Shown here: in pieces, positions 45,368 through 57,094 of the stretch
Layout: each line of letters opens with the position of its first letter
How positions within the stretch are numbered: the first letter of the stretch is position 1
Assembly (NCBI GenBank): GCA_018340375.1
Contig: JAFFJZ010000070.1
Span: forward strand, 372,001 to 436,000
Source of the DNA: Gonatopus flavifemur
Taxonomy: Eukaryota; Arthropoda; Insecta; Hymenoptera; Dryinidae
Direction: 5' to 3'
Length of the DNA: 64,000 bases
Program-made: the position numbers and the translations under genes
Notes under the pieces: generated by a model
The model's input: only the letters and a program-made list of their open reading frames with translations
Told to the model about the DNA's origin: nothing
The model's database searches: none

Positions 45368-47787
45368 ATGGAACTGTCAAGTCGTATCTCGATTGATTTC
45401 GAGACTCAAGGTATTGAAAGAATTTATAGAAAATTTTTTACTGAAATAATTGAGACAGCTGGGCATTGCGGATTATTAAAAAATGTTGATACGAAACCGT
45501 TGAAGCAAACAAAAAAAACATATAGTGGGAACAAACCATGGTTTGATGAAGATTGCAGACGGTTGAAAAAAGAACTGCAAGCACTACTGAAGAATTTTAG
45601 GAAATCTGACTACAATCCAAATATAGGGACACTTTTTTCCGAGAAAAAAAAATATACAAACTTTTGTTAAAAGAAAAAAGGAAATCAGTAGAACAGAATA
45701 CCATGTTCGACACAGTTTGTCTGTTGAAATCTGAAATGACTTTTACTCAGAGATTTTCCCCTCGTATGTACTGGACGAAACAACGTATTTTGGAGTCAGT
45801 GACCCCTTTTTGGACTCAGCCATCTCTTCATACGAAGTAACGCAAGCATTAAAGAAATGTAGGATAGGAAAAGCTCCCGGAAACGATAACATACCAAATG
45901 AACTTTTCAAGAGTCCCCCGGAAATTGGATTTTATACCTCACAGTATTGTTCAATAAGATTCATGAAAGAGAAGAGATACGTGAGTCTTGGAGTGAAGTA
46001 ACTCCATCCATGCTATACAAAAAGGGTGTTCAGACCGATCCACGCAACTACCGAGGCATCGCCTTAGTAAATTGTATAACCAAAATATTCACACATATAC
46101 TAGCGAATAGATTAGAAGAATCGGAAAATAGAGTCCAAGTTGTTCCAGAAATTCAAGCAGGCTTGAGAAAACAGGAAGGATGCACGGATAATTTGTTTGT
46201 TCTCACCACTGCAATTCAACTTCAACTCAGACTAGGCCAAAGAAATATATACGGTGTGTTTGTAGATTTTAAACGAGCCTTTGATACAATACCACACCAT
46301 AAACTATGGGAAGAGATGTATGAAATGGGTATCAGTCCAAAACTGATTAGAATTGTCAAGGAGTTATACACAAATGCAACCATACAAGTGAGAACCAATG
46401 GCCAACTATCAGACGAATTCGCTGTCACGCAAGGTGTTCTGCAGGGGAGGATTCCAAGCCCCCTACTTTTTATTCTTCACATAGCGGATATTGAAAAATT
46501 CTTCAGACAAAAGGGATACGTTGGTTTAAACTTGGATGGGATGCATGGCGTATTGATGTTATTGTTTGCAGACGATTTGATCATCCTCGCTCACTCCCTG
46601 AACAAGAAACTTGCTGCATTTAGAGAGTACTGCACAATCAATGGATAGAAGTAAATATTGGGAAAACGAAAGTCATCAATTTTAGAAGTAGTGGAAAGAT
46701 TCGGGAGAATCCCAAGAGCTTTTTCAAATATGGGGAAGAAACGCTGGAGGTTGTCTCAACTTATATTTATTTGGGCGTTCTTATCGCAAGTTCTACTCTG
46801 GGCCTGCAAGCCACCAAATCCTTCATCGCAAAGGCAACAATGGCTATCGGTACTACAATGTCGATTCTAGCGAAATCTAAATCGGACAATTGGAACACAA
46901 AGTTGAAATTATTCCACAGCTTAATCGAGTCTACACTGTTTCATAATGTATTCATTTGGGGGCTTGCATAACCTGATTTGATTGGAACTGTGCAGTTGGA
47001 TTTCTTCAAGAGAGTGCTCACGCTACAAAAAAATACACCCAGCAACGTTTCGAGAACTGAGTTTGGTACAGTAAAGTTGAGATACAAAATCTCTCAATTA
47101 GCATATAACTGGGTCATGAAGATTATGTAAATGGACAGTCATAGACTTCCAAAAATTTGCCTCAATAGACTGCATGAACTACAGCAAAATACCAAATCTC
47201 CAACAAAGTACAACTGGCTAGATCAATCCAGCAGTATACTAGGTCCAGAACTTGACAGTGATCCGGGGGAAAACTTTAATATCAATCATTGGCAAGAGAA
47301 TTCCGGGAGAATTTTCACGACTACAGGAAGACAACTCAAGGAGGACCGCACATGCAGCTGTAACTTTGACTTCTTCCAAAACCACTTCACCAGACCTAAT
47401 TCATGTTCAGAATATTTGAAATTGAGATGCCCGATTGGGATCATTAGACTTATGGCTCAACTCAGACTCACAGGAAAATACTATAGTAGAATAATTGTCG
47501 ATAAAAACTTGTACAAACTATACCCCAATGACAGCTGTTCCATATGCGATTCCGAGGAAAACGGAACTATAAAACACCTTTTTACTGGTCCAATATACCA
47601 ACCAATAAGAGAACAATATCTAGATACAATATTTAATGAAATACAAACTACAAAGGGTGCAGAATTGAGCAAGGATGAGGCCAAACTCGAAGTTGTATTA
47701 AATATAAAATGTAAAAAGAATATGAAAAGAATGTATAATTATGTGGAACAGGCTTTGAGACTGAGAGCTTTCATTCACAATGAATGA
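45368..47787 (+). pseudogene. Reverse transcriptase of the second LINE family
   Basis: The linker reads GNKPWFDEDCRRLKKELQAL (45368-45670). The RT begins with CRIGKAPGNDNIPNELFK, then DPRNYRGIALVNCITKIF, IYGVFVDFKRAFDTIPHHKL, GRIPSPLLFILHIADIEKFF and LLFADDLIILAHS (FADD near 46568). From about 46659 one frame continues IGKTKVINFRSSGKI, VSTYIYLGVLIASS, LDFFKRVLTLQKNTP to a Cys/His motif CSICDSEENGTIKHLF at the end, where the usual last Cys is Gly. Breaks: frameshifts near 45670, 45945 and 46645, and in-frame stops at 46969 and 47128. Clade not assigned. Confidence 0.85.
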
Positions 47788-47955
47788 CTCCTAGATAAGT
47801 AAGGCGATCGATTCTCCAAAGCACTCGATTTCCGTTCCTCAGATTTTTAATGTAAATTGTATAGCTTCACGTATATATGTAACATATGGCTACCTACTTG
47901 CTATAAGAGATCATGTAAAAGCTCTTTATGAGCAATGAAATTCATTATATTATTA
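45368..47955 (+). mobile_element. Second LINE family, 5'-truncated
   Basis: The coding remains (45368-47787) are followed by a ~165-bp 3' UTR that ends in GCTCTTTATGAGCAATGAAA and a TTATATTATTA tail near 47955. No target duplication was identified. Unlike LINE copies 1 and 2 it has a different linker and C-terminus, so it is a separate family. Confidence 0.75.
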
Positions 47956-48619
47956 TGTACTCAAATAATGTTATGAAATAATTTTTCTTTTGTTCCGAAA
48001 CACTAGAATGAATCTGTATTTCGAATGAATCTTTTTTGTAAATGATTGTTTGAAAACAATCGAATCTATTTCTTCATAAATTTTGCTGTAATGATATACA
48101 TATTATATGAAATAATAAAGAATTGTACCATCTTACAATTTTTGTTTGTGAAACATCGAATCTGTAGTGGAAATAGAGATAAATATAATATTGTGTAATC
48201 TTACATAATGTGTAAAAAGGTTGATTTTTGAAATACTTAACTCTGACTCTTCCATTCAAATCCTAAAAAAATACGTTAGGAATTCACTAATACATTTCAC
48301 ATCATTTTACCCATCATCCTCTTCCATCATTATCCTCAATTCATTCAAGCCTCTCCCACAGGTCATAATACCAAGGTTCAGTACAGGTACAGAGACAGTA
48401 CCGAGACATCGAAGAGTTTGGGTTTTGCTAGGTATAATCTCACACTTGAAGGAAAGAGAGAGAGACGAACATCCAGTTCACCCTCAAAACAAAACAAACG
48501 GTCAAGAGGAGGGGAAAAATGTCTCTCGCTTTTGTCAATAGTTATATGCACTTGGACATGGGAGACACAGAGGAACCATATCTCTCTGTAATATATAACT
48601 CTGTCTCTTTCTTCAGCAT
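47956..48619. other. No supported gene
   Basis: AT-rich; short ORFs near 48221-48541 lack motifs. Confidence 0.45.
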
Positions 48620-48860
48620 ACACGATGCATTACCACCCATCACCACTCACCACCACCTACCACCCCATCACCCACCAGCCCATACCCATCCCATCACCCA
48701 CCATTCCATATCCACCCCCCCCCAATCACCCACCCCATCATCACCCATCACTACCCATCACCACCCCCCCCCCCCCAATTACCCACCCGATCATCACCCT
48801 TCACTAGCTCTTCACCACCCACCACCCCCAACACCAAACACCACCCTCTCAGGCCCCCTT
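48620..48860. repeat. CACC/CATC-rich polypyrimidine minisatellite
   Basis: Irregular repeats of CCCATCACCCACC with C runs up to ten. The + strand is almost free of G over 200 bp. The proline/histidine-rich ORFs over it are repeat artefacts. Confidence 0.9.
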
Positions 48861-49129
48861 CAAAACTCTCATACACCTGTTCCACCCACCACCTGTTATC
48901 TCATACGACTTATCTTATCTATACGGGTGGATTATCTTATCTCAGACAAACTATCTTATCTTGTCTGTACAGGTGCAGTTTGTTGTGACGGCCCAGACCC
49001 GGCAGCATACTACTTATTCGTAAATGAAGCTACTTGTGCCTTGAAGAACAATCTTGAAAGAGGAAAATAAAACAATTAGCTCATGATAAATGAAACAGTC
49101 TGAGACTAAAGACACAATGCAATAGGATA

Positions 49130-49265
49130 AATTGAAAAAAAAAATCACTTCCGCAAGATTTGAACGCGAGTCACCGGAGTAGGATGTGATTCTATCGCTC
49201 AAGTCATCGCCTGTCACCTGAGTTGAAGCACTTGTTTTGCGTATATTAACTAGCGCTTATTTTCC
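49130..49265 (-). ncRNA. tRNA-like (SINE-type) segment
   Basis: On the minus strand GATGACTTGAGCGATAG resembles an A-box region and GCGTTCAAATC a B box. A run of nine T follows about 20 bp later, like a Pol III terminator. It aligns with the segment at 14518-14640. Stem pairing is poor, so a SINE head or decayed tRNA pseudogene is likelier than a tRNA gene. Confidence 0.4.
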
Positions 49266-50327
49266 AAACTTGAATTTCTTGAGAACTAAGTCGCGTTAGG
49301 ATAAAAGTCAGATAGTTCTTCTCACGGTTGACTAAGGTACACGTATACGTGTTTTATCGGAAAGCAGCTCTCGACTCACGCGACCTCCCATCGTAAGTTT
49401 TCAAGATGAAAGTATGAAAAAATAATGTATGTCTGATACAGATCGATCGATTGCAAATATACTCAAACGAATCAATAACCTTTGAGTAAAGGACATTTTT
49501 CATTTTTCAACTCGAAATTTTCCGTATGTTTCTTTATATCGCATCGGGACTTGGGAAGAATTTGAGTTGTAACTTTGTTAGATTCCTTATAAACATTGTT
49601 GAGGATGGACGACTGTGGTACTGATCTGGAGCGAACGGTAGTTCTGACCGAACTTCGTATATCAGTATTCAGAATAACACGGTAGCGCCTTGATGACGCC
49701 ACTTCAATTTCAAGTCTGCTTTTGGTATGGCTCTGGCTTATGATTATAATTTGGCTATGACATGGCAATTTTATTTGGTGTGAACCATGAATATGGCTGT
49801 GGATCGGCCATTCCTACCAGGGGAGTTGATACGTATTTTTTTGCTATTTTTTTCCAATTTATTTGTCATTTTTTGCCACAGGAGAAAATTTTGTTACTTT
49901 GGCCGTTCCGAAGATACGGCGAGTTAGATAGCTTGAGATCAAGGTATCTAGGAACCGACATAGACTGAGAAAGACAGAGATATGCGGGAAAAGAACTATA
50001 ATTTCTCGCTATTTCTTTGCTGCAAGATAAGATATGTAGAAAGAAAAAATTTCGATACTAATTTTTTTTTTCTCTATAACATATACGCAGAACATGAGTA
50101 CGCGGAGGAGGGATTCACATATGAAGCATGTTATGTTGGGAACAAAAGATATAAATCAGATGAACTTGCTGAAAAACATATACGAGCATGGGAAAGGTTC
50201 ATGAATTAAGCATGTATAGGTCATACATGACCTATACGAACGGTGTGTTAGATGTATCTGATGGATCATGTATGGATCATGGAGCATCCTCTCGAATTGT
50301 CCTCCTGACATTTGACAACCTCTGTGA
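49266..50327. other. No supported gene; possible terminal exon
   Basis: At 50092-50209 an open block after ..ATATACGCAG reads HEYAEEGFTYEACYVGNKRY and ends in TAA. It could be a last exon, but no family is recognised. The rest has no coding signal. Confidence 0.35.
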
Positions 50328-50329
50328 TA

Positions 50330-51622
50330 CGAGGGTGGATTGATAAGTTTCCGGCCTGACCAAGAAAAACAACGTTTTTAAGAATTTTTTTTTTTTATTT
50401 CTCAACATAATCTCCTCCAAGGCTGATACATTTCTCATAGCGGTGTTCTAGTCTAGTAATGCCATCTCTATAGACTGATTCGTCAAGCTCCTCAAAATAC
50501 CCATTTACAGCTCCGATTACTTGTTCATTGTCCGCAAATCTCTTACCGCCAAGCCATTTTTTGAGGTTAGGAAACAGATAATAGTCACTCGGGGCTAGGT
50601 CTGGAGAGTAGGGAGGGTGCGGTATTAATTCAAACTTCAGATCGTTGATTTTAGCCATCGCAACGATCGACGTGTGCGCTGGTGCGTTATCGTGATGAAA
50701 CAAGATTTTTTTCTTCGCCAGATGAGGTCGTTTAATTTTTACTTCGTGGCTCAAACGTTGCAATAAGTCTGCATAGTATTGACCAGTGATAGTTTCACCC
50801 TTTTCAAGGTAATCAATGTATATAATACCTCTTGCATCCCAAAAAACAGTAGCCATAACCTTGTTCGCCGAAAAAATTGTTTTTGCCTTCTTTGGAGTTG
50901 GTTCCCCTGGTCCAATCCACTGTTCAGACTGTTCTTTGGTTTCAGGAGTGTAGTGGTGGACCCAAGTTTCGTCAACGGTTACGAATCGACGCAAAAATTC
51001 GCTTGGATTACGCTTATACAACGCCAAATTGGCGGTAGAAATGTTCTTTCGAATCAATTTTTGGTCGACTGTTAGCAAACGCGGCACCCATCTTGCACAC
51101 AGCTTTTCCATATACAAATGTTGGTGCAAAATATTTTGTACACGTTCATATGACATCTCACAGGTCTCAGCTATCTCACGAACTTTTGATCTGCGATCTT
51201 TCAGCACTATTTGATGGATTTTTCCGATCATATCTGGAGTTGTGACCTCAATGGGGCGTCCTGAGCGAGGCTCATCAGAGGTGCTCACACGACCCTTTTT
51301 AAACCCGGAAACCCACTGCTTAACGGTTGAATATGATGGGGAGGATGTCCCCAGTGTTGAGTCCATCTCTTCTTCAATTTCCTTCGGCGTTCACCCCTTC
51401 AAATAAAAGTATTTGATGACAGCACGATTTTCCAGCTTTTCCATTTTTACGAAAAACACAGAGGCGTCTTGGTCAGCGTGCTCTCAAAACTAAACTAACA
51501 TGGCGATCGGACTGAAACTATAGCTACAAGCTATCTAAGGATGGTACAATAGAACGCCACCTCAAGGTAGGCCTAGTGACGCCATCTCTTGGTCAGGCCG
51601 GAAACTTATCAATCCACCCTCG
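50330..51622 (-). mobile_element. Second mariner element, complete but inactivated
   Basis: 1293 bp between TA flanks at 50328-50329 and 51623-51624. Ends CGAGGGTGGATTGATAAGTT match in inverted orientation over about 36 bp. It is a different mariner lineage from 5917-7202, with unrelated terminal sequences. Confidence 0.95.
50395..51446 (-). pseudogene. mariner transposase with broken N-terminus
   Basis: The expected ATG is at 51446. Within the first ~25 codons a 2-base insertion (near 51420) and a TGA in place of Trp (51393-51391) break the frame. From 51366 a 323-codon frame is open: YSTVKQWVSGFKKGRVSTSD (helix-turn-helix), KLCARWVPRLLTVDQK, then the catalytic positions (frame numbering) D132 in VTVDETWVHHY, D226 in LFHHDNAPAH and D261 in YSPDLAPSDYYLF. 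The last two are 34 apart (DD34D). It ends LGGDYVEK. A protein started at the internal Met would lack the first DNA-binding helices, so activity is unlikely. Confidence 0.92.
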
Positions 51623-51649
51623 TACTTTGTTATCATAAAGCACCACGGG

Positions 51650-52525
51650 AGATGTTTTGCTAAAGTCTAGCAATCTCCGGGCTGCTCTCCCTACCATCCG
51701 AATACCTGTTTGATATTTTTGCTACCACTTAGCAACAACTTGGAACTTCTCGCTCTGATATAGCATCCTGTAGAAGTACCCACCTGATATCTCAGATACT
51801 CTGTGATTTTTTTGCTACCATCTAGCCCCGACTTGAAATTTTTTGCTACCATTTAACAACGACTTGGATTCCTTACTACCATCTGGCATCCTTTGCGCTG
51901 CTATCCCTACCATCTGGAGACCTATCTGATTTTTTTGCTGTCATCTAGCGATGACTTGGAATTTTTTGCTACCATCTAGCATCCTCTAAGCTGCTTCCTG
52001 TATCATCTGACAGCCTGTCTGAATTCTTTGCTACCATCTAGCAACGACTTGGTATCCTTTGCCACCATTGAGTATTCTCTGGGTTGCTGTCTCTATCATC
52101 TAACAGTCTGTTTTCGTTTTTGCTGGCATCTAGCAATGACTTGGAATTTTTTGCTACCATCTAGCATCCTCTAAGCTGCTTCCTGTATCATCTGACAGCC
52201 TGTCTGAATTCTTTGCTACCATCTAGCAACGACTTGGTATCCTTTGCCACCATTGAGTATTCTCTGGGTTGCTGTCTCTATCATCTAACAGTCTGTTTTC
52301 GTTTTTGCTGGCATCTAGCAATGACTTGGAATTTTTTGCTACCATCAAGCATCCTCTAAGCTGCTCCCTGTATCACCTGACAGCCTGTCTGACTTTTTTG
52401 CTACCATCTAGCAAGGACTCAGAATTCCGTCCTACCATCTAGCATCGTCTGAGCTGCTATCACGCCCATCTGAAGGCCCGTCTGATTTTCATGCTACCAT
52501 CTAGCAACGACGTGGAATTTTATTT
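51650..52525. repeat. Satellite built on TTTGCTACCATCTAGCAACG, with 185-bp higher-order unit
   Basis: A basic motif of about 45-60 bp (TTTGCTACCATCTAGC, GACTTGGAAT, GCATCCTCTAAGCTGC) is repeated throughout. ATGACTTGGA recurs at 51951, 52136 and 52321, so a 185-bp unit is present twice with almost no differences. It starts next to the mariner end and has no coding signal. Confidence 0.9.
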
Positions 52526-52544
52526 TCCAAAAACATGCTCCCCA

Positions 52545-52620
52545 GGGTTTGAACCCCGCGGGCGAGTACAATATGGCACCGAGGCCTGGCTTGTTATAAT
52601 AAATATATGAATACGAATAA
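52545..52620 (-). ncRNA. tRNA-like Pol III promoter segment
   Basis: The minus strand has GGGGTTCAAACCCTGGGG, a strong B box with a paired T-arm, and a T run about 12 bp further. Upstream GGCCTCGGTGCCAT could be an A box. A full cloverleaf is not convincing, so I favour a SINE head. Confidence 0.45.
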
Positions 52621-53436
52621 ATCAAAATGAATCATTTACCGATTTGATCATTATATACTAATAGTAATAATCATCTGGCTCCAGGGGGTGGTCCAATAAA
52701 TATATTATATCTCAACTATGGGCTATTCGGCGACTCCAGTCTTTTCGCTCTGAAGCTTATATAGAATATATAAATGGGTGGCACCAACCGGTCCACCCAT
52801 ATGACAATTGGCTCAGTCTTATCAACGAGATACCCCCTGGAGCAACCAGACCTATAAGCTCGAGCTGAACATGGAATAATAATAATTGCCCCCGCGGAGT
52901 TATCACACTGTACAACTATCTCGATATATAAATAAATAAATGAATACACAAGGAAATAAATAAATACACAAGTAAATGAATGAATAGCTGCTTGAATAAA
53001 TGAGTACAAGTGTAAAAGTAAAAGTGTATGAATATTATGGAGCTTGTATAAATGAAATTGTATAGATAAAAATGAGGTTGTATAAATGGAATCAGTTGAA
53101 ATCTTGACCCTGGTGGCTATATCACAGATTTTACATACAGACACTAAAGGTTGAAACGCACACCAAGGTCATCTGCGGGGGACAGGATAAAATCATGACA
53201 CAAATGTATCAAATAGATTCGTGGCATTCACTCACTCATTCATACACTGAGAAAGAAAAGAGGTTGCTCGATTGGTGGTGCCATTATTAATCTGTTATTA
53301 TGGAGAAAACCGCATTCATACCCACACATAACACGAACAAGATTAAAAGAGGAGCGCAAGCGTGCGGTGGATCAATTAAGAGAATTCACTGTGTCGTTTC
53401 AGCTCAAGATAACCTTCGGGGTGTGGACGGCGCTTG
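52621..53436. other. No supported gene; AAAT-rich simple sequence
   Basis: A (AAAT)n-like stretch (AAATAAATAAATGAAT) lies at about 52925-53010. The part next to 53437 is probably the 3' UTR of the R2-type LINE on the minus strand. Confidence 0.45.
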
Positions 53437-54485
53437 ATACTAGCGCGGACCGGAAGCATGCTCCACGTATATGTCGCGTGACCAGCGGATGTTCTCCGAC
53501 ACCATGAGGCGGCGCATTAGCTGCGCATAGCGTGGGCTGATGTTGAACAGCCTAAGAACCCCCTCATTGGACGGATCCCACAAGCCGAGCGCTCCTATCA
53601 CGAACGCATGGATAGCAACACGGTACCCTTCTGAGCGAAGGTGTTCAGCCAGGGGCGTAAAGTGTGCAAATTTACGCTCTCTGGCTTCCCACATCGCCTC
53701 CCTCCGGTTTTCGAAAGGGATGGTAACGTCTACTATCACGATGCTCTTTGAGGGTTCGTGTCGTATGACCAAGTCAGGTCGTAAACCCCCGAAGTCGTGA
53801 TCGACGCCCTCGATCCGCTGGTTGACCTTTTTCTCCCCCAGGGGACGGCAGGCCGCACTCAGGCGGTCCAGCACGGCGTTATGCCGATACTGGATGGCCG
53901 CCGAGTGAGGGGGGCAGTGACAGATGACGTGTGGTGAGGTCTCCAGTCCACTACCGTAGCGCCGGCAGCGCTTGTCACCATCGCCCCAACGCCTAGCCCC
54001 GTTGAGAGGTAGTACGTCTGGTCGGGCACGATGAATGAACCGCCATTCGGCGAAGCGGGTGAAGCTCCCTGTACGGAAGAAGTGATTACACACATTCGAC
54101 CGCACGGAGACATCAGCGACCTTACCCTGGTCTTTCTTCGCGAGAAGAGAGCCCAGGTATCTTTGTGTCACCGCCGCCCTCACCCGATGGATCACCCGCT
54201 TCTTAGTGCCAGGTGGTATGACGACAGGCCGCCCTTCCGCTCCTGGGCACACCAACTGCAGCTCCACTAGTTAGGCAGATCACCTCAAAGTTATCACAGC
54301 CTTCTTGGATTGTCTCATTATGGCGTTCCGCACTCTCGACCACATGGAGCCCATCTGAGCGTCCCTTCGAAATGCCCCCTCCAGCGAGCCAGAGAGGTAT
54401 CTCACCAGATCTTCGCCGGACGCAGGCCTACCACTCTTGTCTCTCACCGCCTGACGGAGCCAATTTTCATGAATCGATCGCCAAA
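53437..54485 (-). mobile_element. R2-type non-LTR retrotransposon, 3' fragment
   Basis: Only the C-terminal third of the single ORF remains, plus some 3' sequence. It is GC-rich compared with its surroundings. Sequence on the 3' side does not look like 28S rRNA, so the copy is outside the usual rDNA target of R2. Confidence 0.85.
53440..54485 (-). pseudogene. R2 C-terminal region: Cys/His finger and restriction-like endonuclease
   Basis: The upstream part (to about 54485) reads SGEDLVRYLSGSLEGAFRRD and SRVRNAIMRQSKKAVITLR in another frame, then a stop. The main 275-codon frame has LLAKKDQGKVADVS, NHFFRTGSFTRFAEWRFIHR, RPDVLPLNGARRW, then the finger CRRYGSGLETSPHVICHC, where the expected second Cys is Tyr. 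The endonuclease core follows: LRPDLVIRHEPSKSIVIVDV (catalytic RPD ... D) and FENRREAM. It closes with FVIGALGLWDPSNE, MRRLMVSENIRWSRDIYVEH. This endonuclease nicks DNA for target-primed reverse transcription in intact R2. Truncated and therefore dead. Confidence 0.88.
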
Positions 54486-54489
54486 GAGT

Positions 54490-54620
54490 ATATATCGAAT
54501 GTCGATATTTTTCAGGTAAAATATATCGATAACGATATATATCGGACAGGAAAATATTAATGAAAAATATCGATATATCATCTGAAAAATATCGACGTCC
54601 ACAAATATCGATAAATAGGT
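54490..54620. promoter_or_regulatory. Cluster of ATCGATA motifs upstream of an ORF
   Basis: At least four TATCGAT or ATCGATA cores lie within 130 bp (for example ATATATCGATAACGATATAT). In Drosophila TATCGATA is the DREF/BEAF-type promoter element. The cluster ends about 100 bp before the ATG at 54722. It may instead be simple AT-rich repetition. Confidence 0.4.
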
Positions 54621-54721
54621 ATCGCCCATCAGTATTTCGAGTACAACAATCAACTACCGTGTTACAAAGATTTTGTGTTTCATTTATCCGTTATTCGAGT
54701 GTTTGATCCCATAGTCGAAAA

Positions 54722-55045
54722 ATGGGTAGAAAACGTGGCCGGCCACCTCAAGAAAATATAGAGGAATTGATTGAATGTTTCATGAAAAACAAAGGAGAGA
54801 TAGTGCTCGGATCTCAAATAAGATTGAGAGATGATGAAGTTTGGTCCATCATGACGGCGAAATTAGATGATGCCATCACAGCTGAATCTTTGTATACTTA
54901 TGCATGTAATGACATTCATGATGTAGAAAGTCTCTTATTCAAAGAAGCCAGCGTTCAAGATATAAGTGCAAATATCACAGACGATTCAATGTCAAATGCA
55001 CTGTATACATCTGTGAATGAAGTCGAGGATGTAGATTTCGAGTGA
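54722..55045 (+). CDS. AT-hook protein, 107 aa, unidentified
   Basis: The frame starts MGRKRGRPPQ, an AT-hook core (RGRP) expected to bind the minor groove of AT-rich DNA. Then IEELIECFMKNKGEIVLGSQ and DDEVWSIMTAKLDDAITAES suggest a helical region. The C-terminal third is acidic (NEVEDVDFE). I half-recognise the N-terminal pattern from insect multi-copy genes, possibly transposon-derived, but cannot name it. The ATG context (AAAATGG) is good and the ATCGATA cluster lies upstream. Next to it is the 5' edge of the R2 fragment, on the opposite strand. Confidence 0.5.
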   Translation: MGRKRGRPPQENIEELIECFMKNKGEIVLGSQIRLRDDEVWSIMTAKLDDAITAESLYTYACNDIHDVESLLFKEASVQDISANITDDSMSNALYTSVNEVEDVDFE

Positions 55046-57094
55046 CATATAGCTATTGATGAATTCAAGTCATCACTCGTGGAACGTTTTTACAAACAAT
55101 TGTAATGTTATTCCTTCTTGAGACGAATTTTATGGATGTGACATGAAAATTTGCAATGAATTTTTAACTTCGTTATAACTCCACCGAATGATACATGACG
55201 ATCTTATCTGCACTGGCCGAATACTCACCTCCGTCAGCAGATTTCCGCTCTCGAAAGTGACATTAATTTTGACTGATAGTGATATTATAGGAACCGGAAG
55301 GTGAGTGGTTGTCGAAATGAGCTATACAAAATTATATAAAAGAAGGAGGAAGAGTTTTATTTCCAAATCCAATGATAATACTCAATATAATTCAATCGCA
55401 TCTTCCTCCACCGGCATTGATTCTTTTTCTAAGATCTAAAACAATTTGAAAATGTCTACATTCCTTTTCTATAAAACTCATGTCACGGAAGTGTGAGATC
55501 GCTTTTCCGCGAATTTGATTGGTTGTTGGTCATTTCCCCTCCTCAAGCACGCGGTCATTTGGACGCGTTGGTGCGCGCTTGAGAAAGGGAGTTAACTATC
55601 CCCCACCTTGAGTAGGAGATTGGAATTTTTGATTGTGGTACTATAGGGAGTCCCTTAGCAAATTAGTTCATCGGTCCGCGTATTGTGTGCCTCCGACGGT
55701 CAACTACTACTGATAACGTGTTATAGTGGTGTTGTGTCATTGTACATTATTGTATTGTGTGCGTCTGACGGGGAATAATCATATACGAGAAACATTTTGT
55801 ACATGTAAGTGTTGAAGCTTTGTATAATATTACTCCATCAAATAAACCCTCAGTCGTTAAGCAGAGGTTGTTTTCGATCGACTAAAAACTAAGAATTGTG
55901 GGTTCAAGTGATGTTGGTTGAACGAAAAATTTTATTTTCATTTTTGAAAAGAGGAGGAAATAATGATGATGCATTGGAGAAGAATTTTCAAACTTGCGTC
56001 ATGATTTTTTTTCGAATTTGCGTATAGCTTTTTTCATAGCTACACAAGTGGAGACGAAAACAATCCATGTTCAAATAATTGGCATGCCAAAAACACCTCA
56101 GCTATTAGTTGAACAAAAACATTATTATTATAATATTTTTAATTCATTTGATGTTTTATTTTGTGTATGTATGCATTCATCTTTGTTGGTGGGTGAATTC
56201 GACACATTTTCGAATATAATGTTTCTTCATCTTCACATTATTTGATTTTCTTGAATTTCAAAATGGTATAAGAGAACAATTCCTTTGTGTTATAAATGTT
56301 ATGACGTGAGATTGTTTCCTTCGGTGTTTGCAAATCTGCATATTTAGTGTTGATAAAATTCCCCAAAAAAATCCATAAGGAACAAACTGAGCCCATAATA
56401 CATACATAAGTTATGAACGGATTGAAAATAGAGAATTTTCTAATGGGTAAACGGTGAAAAATTTTGTTTGGCTATCACACAGTTGTTTGTTTATGTTCCG
56501 AGTTTTCTATTTTTTGTCATGAATGAGAATTTGAGCCTCAATGAATATGATCATCAACTCCCTTGGACCTTCGGCCTCTACTTGATGATAGTGTTCTAAA
56601 TTCGGGCCTGGGATTCGATCCAGGACTACCTCAACGCTGTAGAAACCAGCCTCGCATGATATTTTCATAAATTCACTCCTTCAAAACTCATTTGAGGCTG
56701 AAGTTTAGCGTTCAATTAGATCTTATTTTCCAGTTCCAATAAAATTTCGAGACTTTCTATCATATCATGAAATTGAAGTTACAAAATTTTTGTGTCTTGT
56801 ATGTTGTATTATATAATACATATTGTACATTAGATGAAACAGTATCTATATTTTTCCGAAAACTATCAATTGCTCATTCTGATAATATATGTCGACATCA
56901 AGACGAGTTATAAAATTCTATTGAAATGTAAGAAAAAGTTCTTCTTGGGTTATTGAAATACCGATGAGATATACCTGTATATCAATATTGAGGATTTCAA
57001 TTTTCTCAGGCATCTTTTCCTACTAATAACTAAGCAGATATATCGCTGCGGGTTTTGGGCAATGATATTATACCATTTTTTCCGAACCAGGCTA
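55046..57094. other. No supported gene
   Basis: AT-rich sequence. The segment TTTTCGATCGACTAAAAACTAAGAATT at about 55876 recurs in similar form near 59177, so part is dispersed repeat. A tRNA-like segment lies at 56575-56690. Confidence 0.45.
56575..56690 (-). ncRNA. tRNA-like segment with B box
   Basis: The minus strand reads GTTGAGGTAGTCCTGGATCG then AATCCCAGG; CCTGG and CCAGG pair across the B-box-like loop. A short A-box-like block GGTTTCTACAGCGTTGAGG precedes it. No complete cloverleaf. Confidence 0.35.

Noticed and set aside
48519..49070. Pro/His-rich 183-aa ORF as a gene
   Set aside because: It is created by the C-rich minisatellite; other frames over the same tract are also open.
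53440..54267. The 275-aa minus-strand ORF as a host gene
   Set aside because: Its motifs are those of the R2 restriction-like endonuclease; upstream RT-side sequence continues in another frame.
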